The notes beneath the pieces are model-generated. The model saw nothing but the letters and a program-made list of their open reading frames with translations. It was not told the origin of the DNA and did not search any database. DNA of 36,257 bases, from NCBI GenBank assembly GCA_022821065.1, contig JAJEEK010000030.1, positions 1 to 36,257 of the forward strand, read 5' to 3'. This document shows, piece by piece, positions 1 through 7,106 of the stretch. This stretch comes from Candidatus Poribacteria bacterium. GTDB lineage: Bacteria > Poribacteria > WGA-4E > WGA-3G. Position 1 is the first letter of the stretch, and each line of letters starts with the position of its first letter. A program made the translations under genes and the position numbers.

Positions 1-168
1 ACGTCGCACATTTCATCAAATACAACTTCAACTCACGGGAGAAAGACAGATACTCACCGACTTCATAACGCATTTTCACAAACTTATACCTAAAGAACCT
101 TGATAAACATTGAGATAACACAACTTTTGATAAATGTCAGACATATATTAAGACAATGGGCTTGGAGT

Positions 169-191
169 ACGCTTCTATTCTTAAGAAGCGT
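169..191 (+). other. Stem-loop upstream of the first gene
   Basis: Arms ACGCTTCT (169-176) and AGAAGCGT (184-191) form a perfect 8-bp stem with a 7-nt loop. T-rich sequence follows (GTTTTG, then CCCTTTTG). It may be a weak terminator of something left of the window or a leader hairpin of the gene starting at 237. I see no convincing sigma70 promoter and no RNA gene in 1-236. Confidence 0.4.
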
Positions 192-236
192 GTTTTGTGC
201 CCTTTTGTTAGTTAAAAATAAGGAGAAAGTGGACTT

Positions 237-1934
237 ATGAGTATTGATGCAGACCGGGAACGATTATCGCAAAAACATAACCTGGAGTGGATTCGGCGTG
301 ACTGGAAAGCAACCGAGCTGGTGACCGTGTACTGGTGCCCCGAAGAAAATATTAAGAAACGCTGCTTTATTTATTGTGGGTTGATACCACGTAAGTTAGT
401 AGCAGAAATTCTTGCTGGAGAGCATATTTCTGATGTGATAGAGAACGTGTGGCCCGAACCAGCGGCTTACTCTACCTCTGAAAAAAGTGAAATTGAATAC
501 TTTCGATGGGGTGTTGATGAAGATATGTATGGATCGGAACCACTGGTCATTAAGCGTCAGTTTAGTGGAATGAAAGAGAACTATATTGAGATTTCAGAAG
601 AATTTCGCCTTTTTCATAACCTCTACCACGATAGAAAAACGGATGAATATATCAAGATTGATGAAGCTGGAAATGAAAAAATAGTCGCTATTGTTAAGCC
701 TGACGAGGTTCAGATAAGACTCAAAGAAATTCGCCAATTTTTAGCTGTTAAAGAAATGTACCTGTCGATGTTATTTCAATTTGAGGAGTACTCGGTATAT
801 TCCATTGAGGATATCGGACTCAGTATGGTTGAACCTGAATTCAAGCGCGATGGTCTTATATGTTGGAGACATGGTTATTGTGATTACATTCCCCACAAAG
901 CATTGTTATCAGGTAGCTGGCTAGAAGGATTTTCATCAGGTAGTTGGCTGAGAGGAAGAAAAATTGTTGAACTCCTACCCAAGTCCAAGAGCGGTTTAGG
1001 GGATTTTGCTGAGAAGCGGAAGTACGTCAAATTTATTGTTGACACCGACGAGAATGGGGAGAATATTGATCACACATGCGATCCAAGTGAGCTGAACGAT
1101 TTTCCTGGAGAAAGTGCGGCTTGGAAACTTACGCTTGTTCATTTCAATAAGCAGGTTTTGAAGAAGTACTATGACGAACCGAGCAAATACTATATTAGGG
1201 ATTCAATGGTAGGTTGTGGGATGTGGAGCATGGAAATTGACAACCACGCCCCTGACAAAGTTTGTGTATTTTTAGATGAACTTGGGATTTCTCTGCCTTA
1301 TGCAGAACAAGAACATTGGCGGGTCCATAACATCCCACCAGAAGGCGGTATTAGTAAAACCTTTTATGAGCGGATGGTTGAAGGAAAGTGGGCAAATTCA
1401 GATCAACCGGATATTTTGTTCAAGCAAAGTTATGAGCAGTTGCAAAAGGCGTGTGATGAATGTCTGGGTTGGCAATTGTTGAAACCACTGAGTCCTGAAG
1501 ACGAGTACCGCTTTCAACGCTTGAGAGTTCCGGTTAATAACGAGCAGTCTCATTTTGATGATTTGGTTCAGGATCTCCAAACGATATTAGTTGAATCAAT
1601 AAATGTGAAGCCACTAAAGAGGCCTTTGCCGGCAACAAAGAAGGCGGATCTTAAATGTAAAGGAAGTATTGAAGTTCTTAAGGCGACCCTTAATTTTTAT
1701 TCAGTCGGGAATGCCGATCACCGAGTTTCTTTTTTACAAAAACTTCAGACCTTGCGTTCCAAGGGTAGTGGTCATCGAAAAGGTAGCGACTATCAAAAGA
1801 TCGCTAATTACTTCGGTGTTGATAGTTTGGGACATCGAGAAGCATTCGCTGAAATTCTTAAACAGGCTTTGGATACCACTGAATTTCTCACCTCTGTGGT
1901 GCGTAGTGGCAAACTCAGTGATAAAGGCGAGTAA
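237..1934 (+). CDS. Hypothetical protein, 565 aa
   Basis: I do not recognise this protein. The ATG at 237 is preceded by AGGAG at 221-225, about 11 nt away, which supports the start. The product is soluble-looking, acidic to neutral, with no signal peptide and no clear membrane segment. It contains two short tandem-like copies of a Gly-Ser-Trp-Leu motif (around residues 230-240), and a C-terminal helical part (residues ~480-560) rich in Lys and Leu. No nucleotide-binding, nuclease or helicase motif stands out. It stands alone on the plus strand, separated from the next (minus-strand) cassette by repeats and a pseudogene. Codon use and lack of partners do not point to a role. That it encodes a real protein rests on the long open frame and the good ribosome site. 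Confidence 0.8.
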   Translation: MSIDADRERLSQKHNLEWIRRDWKATELVTVYWCPEENIKKRCFIYCGLIPRKLVAEILAGEHISDVIENVWPEPAAYSTSEKSEIEYFRWGVDEDMYGSEPLVIKRQFSGMKENYIEISEEFRLFHNLYHDRKTDEYIKIDEAGNEKIVAIVKPDEVQIRLKEIRQFLAVKEMYLSMLFQFEEYSVYSIEDIGLSMVEPEFKRDGLICWRHGYCDYIPHKALLSGSWLEGFSSGSWLRGRKIVELLPKSKSGLGDFAEKRKYVKFIVDTDENGENIDHTCDPSELNDFPGESAAWKLTLVHFNKQVLKKYYDEPSKYYIRDSMVGCGMWSMEIDNHAPDKVCVFLDELGISLPYAEQEHWRVHNIPPEGGISKTFYERMVEGKWANSDQPDILFKQSYEQLQKACDECLGWQLLKPLSPEDEYRFQRLRVPVNNEQSHFDDLVQDLQTILVESINVKPLKRPLPATKKADLKCKGSIEVLKATLNFYSVGNADHRVSFLQKLQTLRSKGSGHRKGSDYQKIANYFGVDSLGHREAFAEILKQALDTTEFLTSVVRSGKLSDKGE

Positions 1935-1990
1935 CATGAATTGTTGGTATGGGAGATTGCCTTGCCACAATTGTTTTTATGAATCACATA

Positions 1991-2059
1991 CCGCTCCGCT
2001 GGAGCGGAAGCTTTAGGCTCTGTGTATTCTATAGACATATCGCTCCGCTGGAGCGGAAG
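1991..2059. repeat. Two copies of a short palindromic repeat
   Basis: The 19-nt unit CGCTCCGCTGGAGCGGAAG occurs at 1992-2010 and again at 2041-2059. Each copy is a hairpin (CGCTCC, loop GCT, GGAGCG), extended by one C-G pair in the first copy. The copies sit just after the stop of the 565-aa gene. They resemble dispersed intergenic palindromes (REP-like); whether they occur elsewhere in the genome cannot be seen here. Confidence 0.65.
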
Positions 2060-2084
2060 AGTATACGTTTGAAAAAGGCTTAAA

Positions 2085-2119
2085 GTCCGCGTTAATCCGC
2101 GTCATCCGCGATAATCCGA
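2085..2119. repeat. Degenerate tandem repeat of an ATCCGCG-type unit
   Basis: The stretch contains GTCCGCGTT, AATCCGCGT, CATCCGCGAT and AATCCGAG in a row, i.e. three to four degenerate copies of a roughly 9-nt unit. It lies in the 300-nt gap 1935-2235, which holds no gene I can support. Confidence 0.55.
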
Positions 2120-2235
2120 GATTCAGACGATAAACTCCTGCCTATCCGATTGAATTCTGATATAGAAAAATGGAGTGGATTAAGCAGATGTATTGGAATA
2201 CACGAGAGAAAGATGTGAGAAGTTTGCGTTTTATC

Positions 2236-2532
2236 TTAGTTGACAACGGTATGAATCGCTTCGCAAACGTTTTGAACAAAATCTGAGGCACTTGTCACAT
2301 CTGAAGGCGAGATTGACCAACGGTTTCCAGTCCCTGGATAACTTGGGTCTAAATTGGCTTCATGGACAATTTGATTTGGACGGTTAACGATGGCACGAAG
2401 TCAATTTTTTACGTCTTGACCGATTAGATTAAGTTCCAAAGCGGTAATCAATTCACCAAACATCTGATGCAATCCACTGAGGACTTGAACGCGTACCATG
2501 TTGTCGCGAAATTGTTCAATAGGCCCCAGCAT
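2236..2532 (-). pseudogene. Remnant of a RiboL-PSP-type HEPN ribonuclease gene
   Basis: The reading frame from the ATG at 2532 gives 43 residues (N-terminal part with IEQFRDNMVRVQVLSGLHQM), an in-frame TGA at 2401-2403, then 54 more residues in the same frame to a TAA at 2236-2238. The second part contains NRPNQIVHEANLDPSYPG and a trailing helix. As I recall the family, both parts look like RiboL-PSP-HEPN proteins: an N-terminal FxxNxxRxxxL helix and a C-terminal R-x4-6-H motif (here R-PNQIV-H) followed by an EA/D-dP-yPG segment. Intact members are roughly 200 aa, so the central ~100 residues seem deleted, with a nonsense codon beside the junction. The start overlaps the end of the ParA gene by 17 nt, which suggests former translational coupling. 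The family call is from memory, not a search. Confidence 0.6.
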
Positions 2533-3640
2533 TCTTGGTAAGTGTGATAATCTGTTCCGCACCTTCATCGAATAAAGCGCGGAAACGTTCCATGGAGGTT
2601 TTAGTATTTGCAAGTATTACACCTTGTTGGCCAATTTGTTCATTGCTTAAATCAAAAATCGGAGTTTGGTGTTTCTGCGAGAGAGCAATCAGACTGTTGA
2701 AATCTGATACCTGGAGCAGGGGCTGGCTTATGATCGAATCGTTTACGAAACTTGGGTTAAGGAAATTAAATTGGGACTGATATGATTTAATTGGTCTCGC
2801 CTTTATATACAATTCATCTGGAAGCAGCATATCGTTTTCACGTAAAACCGGTATCAGCTTTTCCTCAACGCCTATTTTTATTTGATCAATCCACTCTCCG
2901 AAGGCTTTAGCAGGTCCCCCTTCTCTAACTCTATAATTCTGAACTATGGTTCCAAGAAATTTAGGATGCTTATCGGGAAAAGGATAAATAGTCTCTGGTA
3001 GAAGTGACGACTTTTTGGCTTGCTTTGCCCATCCCGACCACTTTGGTAAAATTGAGGCGAGACTTTCCGTCGCCATTGCTGAAAAATAGTCAGGAAACAT
3101 CGGAATAATAAAATAGTCGCTCGTCATCAGCAAGTTTTGGTTAATCGGTCCTAAACTTGGGCTCATATCTACCAGGATAAAATCGGCATTGTACTTGTCA
3201 GCAGTTTTGGAAAAAAGGTAATGCAGGGACCCGGGCAGATTCTGGAGCGTTACCAGTGAACCAGACAGTTCTTGGGCAACTCCCAGGGTTACCTCGTATT
3301 CGGCAAGTCCGATGTGTCCTGGTAACAGGTACAGGAACAAAGGCATGTCCATACGTCCGCTGATGGATTCGCAGTTCACTGGTTCGATGAGGGCGGGACG
3401 CGATTCAAAAGCAGGAGCAAGTCCATCGCGGATATTTGTCACTCCATTTGACCCGTATATAGATGTGAAACGCTTGGCATCCTTGAAACCAAGCACCATG
3501 CCGGTAAGGTTACACTGCGGGTCACAGTCAACAATAATAACCTTTTTTCCTTTGTTCGCCAACATCCAACCGAGATTGAAAGTCGTTGTTGTCTTACCTA
3601 CGCCACCTTTGTGGTTGAAAAGTGCAATCTGTTTAGCCAT
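2516..3640 (-). CDS. ParA/MinD-type P-loop ATPase
   Basis: A 374-aa cytoplasmic ATPase of the ParA family. The deviant Walker A motif KGGVGKTT is at residues 11-18, followed by IIVDCDPQCNLT (residues ~35-46, Walker A') and a FILVDMSPSLGP segment (around 155-165, Walker B). The start at 3640 has AAGGA 9 nt upstream. No ParB gene, parS-like repeats or replication gene is adjacent, so a chromosome or plasmid partition role is not supported. It is the third gene of a tight minus-strand cassette: 22 nt separate it from the GIY-YIG-like gene, and its end overlaps the HEPN remnant. In such settings ParA-like ATPases can act as switch or positioning components of conflict systems; that role here is inference. 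The C-terminus (TLTKNAGAY) looks natural rather than truncated. Confidence 0.88.
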   Translation of the reverse strand: MAKQIALFNHKGGVGKTTTTFNLGWMLANKGKKVIIVDCDPQCNLTGMVLGFKDAKRFTSIYGSNGVTNIRDGLAPAFESRPALIEPVNCESISGRMDMPLFLYLLPGHIGLAEYEVTLGVAQELSGSLVTLQNLPGSLHYLFSKTADKYNADFILVDMSPSLGPINQNLLMTSDYFIIPMFPDYFSAMATESLASILPKWSGWAKQAKKSSLLPETIYPFPDKHPKFLGTIVQNYRVREGGPAKAFGEWIDQIKIGVEEKLIPVLRENDMLLPDELYIKARPIKSYQSQFNFLNPSFVNDSIISQPLLQVSDFNSLIALSQKHQTPIFDLSNEQIGQQGVILANTKTSMERFRALFDEGAEQIITLTKNAGAY

Positions 3641-3662
3641 ATTGTGTCCTTAAGATTCAAAA

Positions 3663-3974
3663 CTAAGATGTGCCACGCCGTTGTTTTTTTTCCCATTCCC
3701 TCGCACCTTCTCGTGTTGTACGGTTCCCGACCTGTTGGACGTGAACATCTTTACCGTAGTTCCGTTGGTGTTCCTTTTCACGGCGGTCTAAGTTGTTCGT
3801 AATTCCGCTACGGATAACTTTATTACCGCGCTTCAGATGATATTTATAGGTGTCCCGTTTAGGTTCTATAGGGACCCCTCTCGCCTCAAAAACCTCTCTT
3901 ACTGCCCGTTCTACTTGTGATTTTGAGAGCTGTCCTCGTTTGGGTGGATATTTGACGATTCTTTGTGCTGCCAT
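3663..3974 (-). CDS. Small GIY-YIG-like nuclease
   Basis: A 103-aa protein starting at the ATG at 3974. That start is chosen over the upstream in-frame ATG at 3995 because GGAGGT sits about 8 nt before it. The N-terminal ~35 residues form a basic helical segment. The core (from about residue 43) reads YKYHLKRGNKVIRSGITNNL followed by DRREKEHQ. This corresponds to the GIY-YIG core in short nucleases of the RGITNDPERREAEH type that I know as GIY-YIG proteins: the R-x-G-I-T-N turn, the catalytic Arg region and a His. The later GAREWEKKQ contains the Glu expected to bind the metal ion. The C-terminus is short compared with other small members. It lies 22 nt after the TIR/NDT-like gene and 22 nt before parA, so all are probably cotranscribed. 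Likely substrate is DNA, by family. Confidence 0.72.
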   Translation of the reverse strand: MAAQRIVKYPPKRGQLSKSQVERAVREVFEARGVPIEPKRDTYKYHLKRGNKVIRSGITNNLDRREKEHQRNYGKDVHVQQVGNRTTREGAREWEKKQRRGTS

Positions 3975-3996
3975 TCTAATTACCTCCATAAACATG

Positions 3997-4629
3997 TTAC
4001 GATTCGCTGATTGAATACAGGCTTAGCCATCCCGCAACAACGAAAATATAATTGTTGAAGTCCTCCAGGTCTGCAAGCTCTAATTGAAATCTTTGAGCTA
4101 ATTGAGGTAAATCATTCAGAAAATCTTGGTAATGTCCCCAAATAATGCCTCCGCCTGGAATAGTTCGTCGTCCCGAGGCAGTGCCGAGCCAATCCCGAAC
4201 AGTTCTTATAATTTCTTCAGGGTTGTTATTATGAACAAAAATATCTTGACCTGCAATATCGGAAATAAATTTTTGATACCGGTACTGTTCTTTGTCCATT
4301 ACAAGACATTTTTTTCTTTTTTGGTCTTCTACACCAAATCTCTTTGCTCCGAGAAAAATTCCTAACTCCAAGGGCATATTAAACCGAGGAAGACGCGAAA
4401 CCTCATCTAATTCCGTTCGAGATATATCATGGATTCCGTAGCGACAGTCCTCAATAATATTATAGATTTTGTCAATCCGAACTTGACTTGCATCACCTTC
4501 TTCAAGCGCACACCGGGCAACAAAACCACAATCATGTACGGCAAATACTATAGCATCAAACAACGGTTTATAAGCTGAGTCAAATGGGCAATTGATAAAA
4601 ACATTGTCGTTATAATCGGTTGACTTCAT
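3997..4629 (-). CDS. TIR/nucleoside 2-deoxyribosyltransferase-like protein
   Basis: A 210-aa cytoplasmic protein and first gene of the minus-strand cassette. I recognise the pattern of a conserved but unnamed family: VFINCPFD at residues 10-17, IEDCRYGIHDISR around 59-71 with Asp68, and LPRFNMPLELGIFLGAKRFG at 80-99 with Glu88. A first strand ending in a small polar loop, an Asp after a central strand and an E-L-G helix start is the layout of nucleoside 2-deoxyribosyltransferase and TIR folds, where that Glu is catalytic (base-sugar or NAD glycosidic bond cleavage). The enzymatic role is inferred from fold resemblance only. The C-terminal ~50 residues form helices (Leu-rich) that may sense or oligomerise. 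No strong Shine-Dalgarno precedes the ATG at 4629. The gene is separated from the divergent GGT gene by 177 nt. Confidence 0.6.
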   Translation of the reverse strand: MKSTDYNDNVFINCPFDSAYKPLFDAIVFAVHDCGFVARCALEEGDASQVRIDKIYNIIEDCRYGIHDISRTELDEVSRLPRFNMPLELGIFLGAKRFGVEDQKRKKCLVMDKEQYRYQKFISDIAGQDIFVHNNNPEEIIRTVRDWLGTASGRRTIPGGGIIWGHYQDFLNDLPQLAQRFQLELADLEDFNNYIFVVAGWLSLYSISES

Positions 4630-4748
4630 GAATGTCTACTCGGTTTTACCTACATGGAAGTTTTTTGAAAACAATTTTAACTTTTTCTGTTTAGAAGTGT
4701 ACCATAAATTCTATAAAATGTCTATGTAAAGTTGCATCGGTGCTAAAT

Positions 4749-4777
4749 TTGACAAAAAAGGCGAGATGTGCTATAGT
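4749..4777 (+). promoter_or_regulatory. Sigma70-type promoter of the GGT gene
   Basis: TTGACA at 4749-4754 and TATAGT at 4772-4777 with a 17-nt spacer. The predicted start would be near 4784, giving a leader of about 23 nt to the ATG at 4807. The elements match the consensus closely. Confidence 0.75.
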
Positions 4778-4806
4778 GGTATCAGTCTGAAGATAGGAGA
4801 AAGTGA

Positions 4807-6417
4807 ATGTTTGATGGGTACGACCCAAATCGATTTGGACCTGGTCGTTCTGCTGTGATGTGCCAACACGGAGCAGTTGCAACGAGTCAACCACTGGCGG
4901 CACAAGCGGGGTTACAGATTCTACGCGATGGCGGAAACGCGATTGATGCAGCAGTCGCGACTGCTGCTGTCCTCAACGTCGTCGAACCGATGTCAACCGG
5001 TATCGGTGGCGATGCTTTTATGTTGGTTTATCAGCCTAAAGATAGGAGCATCCGCGGCTTAAATGCAAGCGGTAGGGCACCTTACGCTGCAGAACTGGAA
5101 TTCTTTACCAAGCAAGGGTTGACCAGTATCCCCGCTTTTGGGAGTATGTACCCGGTTACGGTGCCTGGCACAATTGACGGATGGGCAACGCTGCTTGACG
5201 CATGCGGAACGATGTCGTTGGCGGAGGTGCTGCAACCTGCGATTGATTATGCTGAGAACGGATTTCCGGTCAGTCCGCAAATTAGTCTCTCTTGGCAAGG
5301 TAGTGCGGCGATGTTAGCACAGCATCCCGATTCAGCACAGAATTACTTGATAAACGGTAAAGCACCTGTACCGGGCGAGATCTTTCGTCAACCGAACCTC
5401 GCTCGGACGTTTCGGTTGATCGCTGAAGGTGGACGCGATGCCTTTTATCGAGGTGAGATTGCGGATCAAATTGTCCAGTTCTCCGATGAGAATGGAGGGT
5501 TGTTCACACGACAGGACTTCGCGGATCACACGTCTGATTGGGTGGAACCGATTTCTACGAATTATCGCGGTTATGATGTCTATGAGATTCCGCCGAATGG
5601 ACAGGGTATCGCTGCACTGCTTGCGCTAAATATCGTTGAGGGATTCGATCTCGGTGTGATGGGACATAACAGTTCCGAACATCTGCATTACGCGATTGAG
5701 GCGATGAAATTAGGATTTGCAGATCTCTATAAGTATGTGACAGACCCGACTTTTGTCGATGTACCGGTGGCTGGACTGCTCGCTGACGACTATACAAAAA
5801 GCCAGCGGTCACGCATTTCAGCAGAACGGGCACACGCCGGACCGAGTGCTGGTGTTCCTTCAATGGGCAGCGATACGGTCTACCTCTGCGCGGTTGACAG
5901 CGAGCGGAATGTTGTCTCCTTTATTAACAGTCTCTTCGCAGGTTTCGGTTCGGGTGTAACGGCTGGTGATACCGGTATTATGTTGCAGAACCGAGGGGCC
6001 GGTTTTTCGCTGGATCCGATGCATGCGAATTGCATTGCGCCACATAAACGGACACTGCACACGATTATCCCCGGCATGATTGTCCAAGATGGTGTGCCGT
6101 TGGTCGCCTTCGGTGTTATGGGTGGACAGATGCAAACACAGGGGCATTTGCAGTTTGTGTGCAATCTTGTTGATTTCAATATGGATGTTCAGAGTACCTT
6201 AGATGCGCCGCGGTTCCGAGTGTTGGACGATTCACAGATTATGTTAGAAGCGGGTATTCCGATGAATGTGCAAGCCGCGTTGGCACAGCGGGGACATCGT
6301 ATCGTATCAGGGAACACCTTTTTTGGTGGTGGGCAAGCGATTTTTATTCATCCGTCTTTCGACACACTGATCGCCGGTTCGGATCCGAGGCGTGATGGAT
6401 GCGCTGTCGGATATTGA
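4807..6417 (+). CDS. ggt: Gamma-glutamyltransferase family protein
   Basis: A 536-aa Ntn-hydrolase of the gamma-glutamyltransferase/cephalosporin acylase family. These are made as a proenzyme that cuts itself before a catalytic Thr. Visible family motifs: GGNAIDAAVATA (42-53), VEPMSTGIGGDAFML (59-73), NASGRAP (86-92, with the Arg that binds the substrate carboxylate) and DAPRFRV near 466-472. The likely processing nucleophile is Thr357 in SDTVYLCAVD, which lines up with TTHYSVVD of the E. coli enzyme. Gly439-Gly440 in GVMGG correspond to the oxyanion-hole Gly pair. No signal peptide is visible, unlike the periplasmic E. coli enzyme, so it probably acts in the cytosol on glutathione or another gamma-glutamyl or acyl compound. 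AGGAGA at 4795-4800 supports the start. It is monocistronic. Confidence 0.9.
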   Translation: MFDGYDPNRFGPGRSAVMCQHGAVATSQPLAAQAGLQILRDGGNAIDAAVATAAVLNVVEPMSTGIGGDAFMLVYQPKDRSIRGLNASGRAPYAAELEFFTKQGLTSIPAFGSMYPVTVPGTIDGWATLLDACGTMSLAEVLQPAIDYAENGFPVSPQISLSWQGSAAMLAQHPDSAQNYLINGKAPVPGEIFRQPNLARTFRLIAEGGRDAFYRGEIADQIVQFSDENGGLFTRQDFADHTSDWVEPISTNYRGYDVYEIPPNGQGIAALLALNIVEGFDLGVMGHNSSEHLHYAIEAMKLGFADLYKYVTDPTFVDVPVAGLLADDYTKSQRSRISAERAHAGPSAGVPSMGSDTVYLCAVDSERNVVSFINSLFAGFGSGVTAGDTGIMLQNRGAGFSLDPMHANCIAPHKRTLHTIIPGMIVQDGVPLVAFGVMGGQMQTQGHLQFVCNLVDFNMDVQSTLDAPRFRVLDDSQIMLEAGIPMNVQAALAQRGHRIVSGNTFFGGGQAIFIHPSFDTLIAGSDPRRDGCAVGY

Positions 6418-6466
6418 TCGTGTAGCTGCCTGACTCAATTTGCTCAGAGAGGTCGATATATTTTCA

Positions 6467-6641
6467 TAGGACTTACGCACTTTTGGATGTAAGCTGTTCT
6501 GTTAGATGAAATTTTTCGTAAAATATAGCGTTTTTGTGTCACAAACTAACAGTTTTGCGGCGTACTTGAAGAAACGCCCCAGCAAAAACCCCAGATGCGA
6601 CGTGCATCGTGGTACATAAAGAGCGTCATGCGTAAGTCCTG
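6467..6641. mobile_element. MITE-like element with terminal inverted repeats and 5-bp target duplication
   Basis: AGGACTTACGCA at 6468-6479 is matched by its reverse complement TGCGTAAGTCCT at 6629-6640, giving 12-bp terminal inverted repeats around about 175 bp without a coding frame. The same pentamer TTTCA flanks both ends (6462-6466 and 6642-6646) and looks like a target-site duplication. Non-autonomous, no transposase; the parent insertion sequence is not in the window. Confidence 0.7.
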
Positions 6642-6700
6642 TTTCAGTTAAATAGGGAGATACTTAAGGCGGAGTAGACCTAAGTGACAGGTGAAATGAT

Positions 6701-6729
6701 TTGACTTTTCGCTTAAATTAGGATATAAT
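6701..6729 (+). promoter_or_regulatory. Strong sigma70-type promoter
   Basis: TTGACT at 6701-6706 and TATAAT at 6724-6729 with a 17-nt spacer. It would transcribe the broken short gene at 6763 and then gltB, with a gltB leader of about 370 nt. Confidence 0.75.
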
Positions 6730-6762
6730 ATTAAGACGAATAAATGGCTTTGACTCAAAAAA

Positions 6763-6958
6763 ATGGAGATCAAACCTAATGATGTAAACCCGCCAAATTG
6801 TTCGCGAGTCGTCGTCGGTACGATTGCGAATCTTTGTTGATTCCAGAGGTTCTCTCTTGCCTTGGGGCGCGCTATGTTCGGCAGAATACGAATGGACAGC
6901 GTCCGATTTAATCTGTCCACCAGATTTATCCAGTCGTGAAGTGGAGTCCATTCTCTGA
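6763..6958 (+). pseudogene. Frameshifted short gene
   Basis: The frame from the ATG at 6763 begins MEIKPNDVNPP and ends early at a TGA at 6838-6840. From 6791 another frame runs open to a TGA at 6956-6958 and reads RQIVRESSSVRLRIFVDSRG, then LLPWGALCSAEYEWT and a Glu/Ser-rich end. The second part has a natural amino-acid mix with a hydrophobic core and lacks its own start codon: a TAA lies two codons upstream of it. The simplest reading is one protein of about 65 aa split by a one- or two-base indel near 6785-6800. I do not recognise the family. A good promoter sits 34 nt upstream, but no Shine-Dalgarno is visible. Confidence 0.4.
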
Positions 6959-7106
6959 TTTGTTTGTATCTTAAATAGAAGAACATCAAGTTATGATACG
7001 CGGGTCCTGCTCTGAGGATTAAAATGGAATGGCGAAATGTAAAAGTCCACTCAACAAAGCCAGAATATAAAAAATATGGAAGAATGTATGGAGAGTTAGC
7101 TTACAA

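Larger units (their letters stand above)
6642..7106 (+). other. Region between the MITE-like element and gltB
   Basis: This stretch holds a strong promoter (6701-6729), a broken short coding sequence (6763-6958) and a roughly 150-nt tail before gltB. I recognise no riboswitch, T-box or small RNA family in it. A 32-codon frame starting at 7024 runs into the gltB start in another phase and looks fortuitous. Confidence 0.5.

Noticed and set aside
1..73. Minus-strand open frame reaching the window edge (MRYEVGEYLSFSRE...)
   Set aside because: Only 24 codons are visible, with a weak ribosome site and no family signal, so I cannot support a partial gene.
2171..2285. Plus-strand 38-codon frame beginning MEWIKQMYWN
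   Set aside because: It overlaps the HEPN remnant on the other strand and has no ribosome site or recognisable family.
2516..3640. Plasmid partition locus (ParA)
   Set aside because: No ParB, centromere-like repeats or replication gene nearby; gene context favours another role.
6648..6989. Minus-strand frame of 113 codons
   Set aside because: It is antisense to the promoter and the broken short gene, which explain the region better; the amino-acid pattern is not protein-like.
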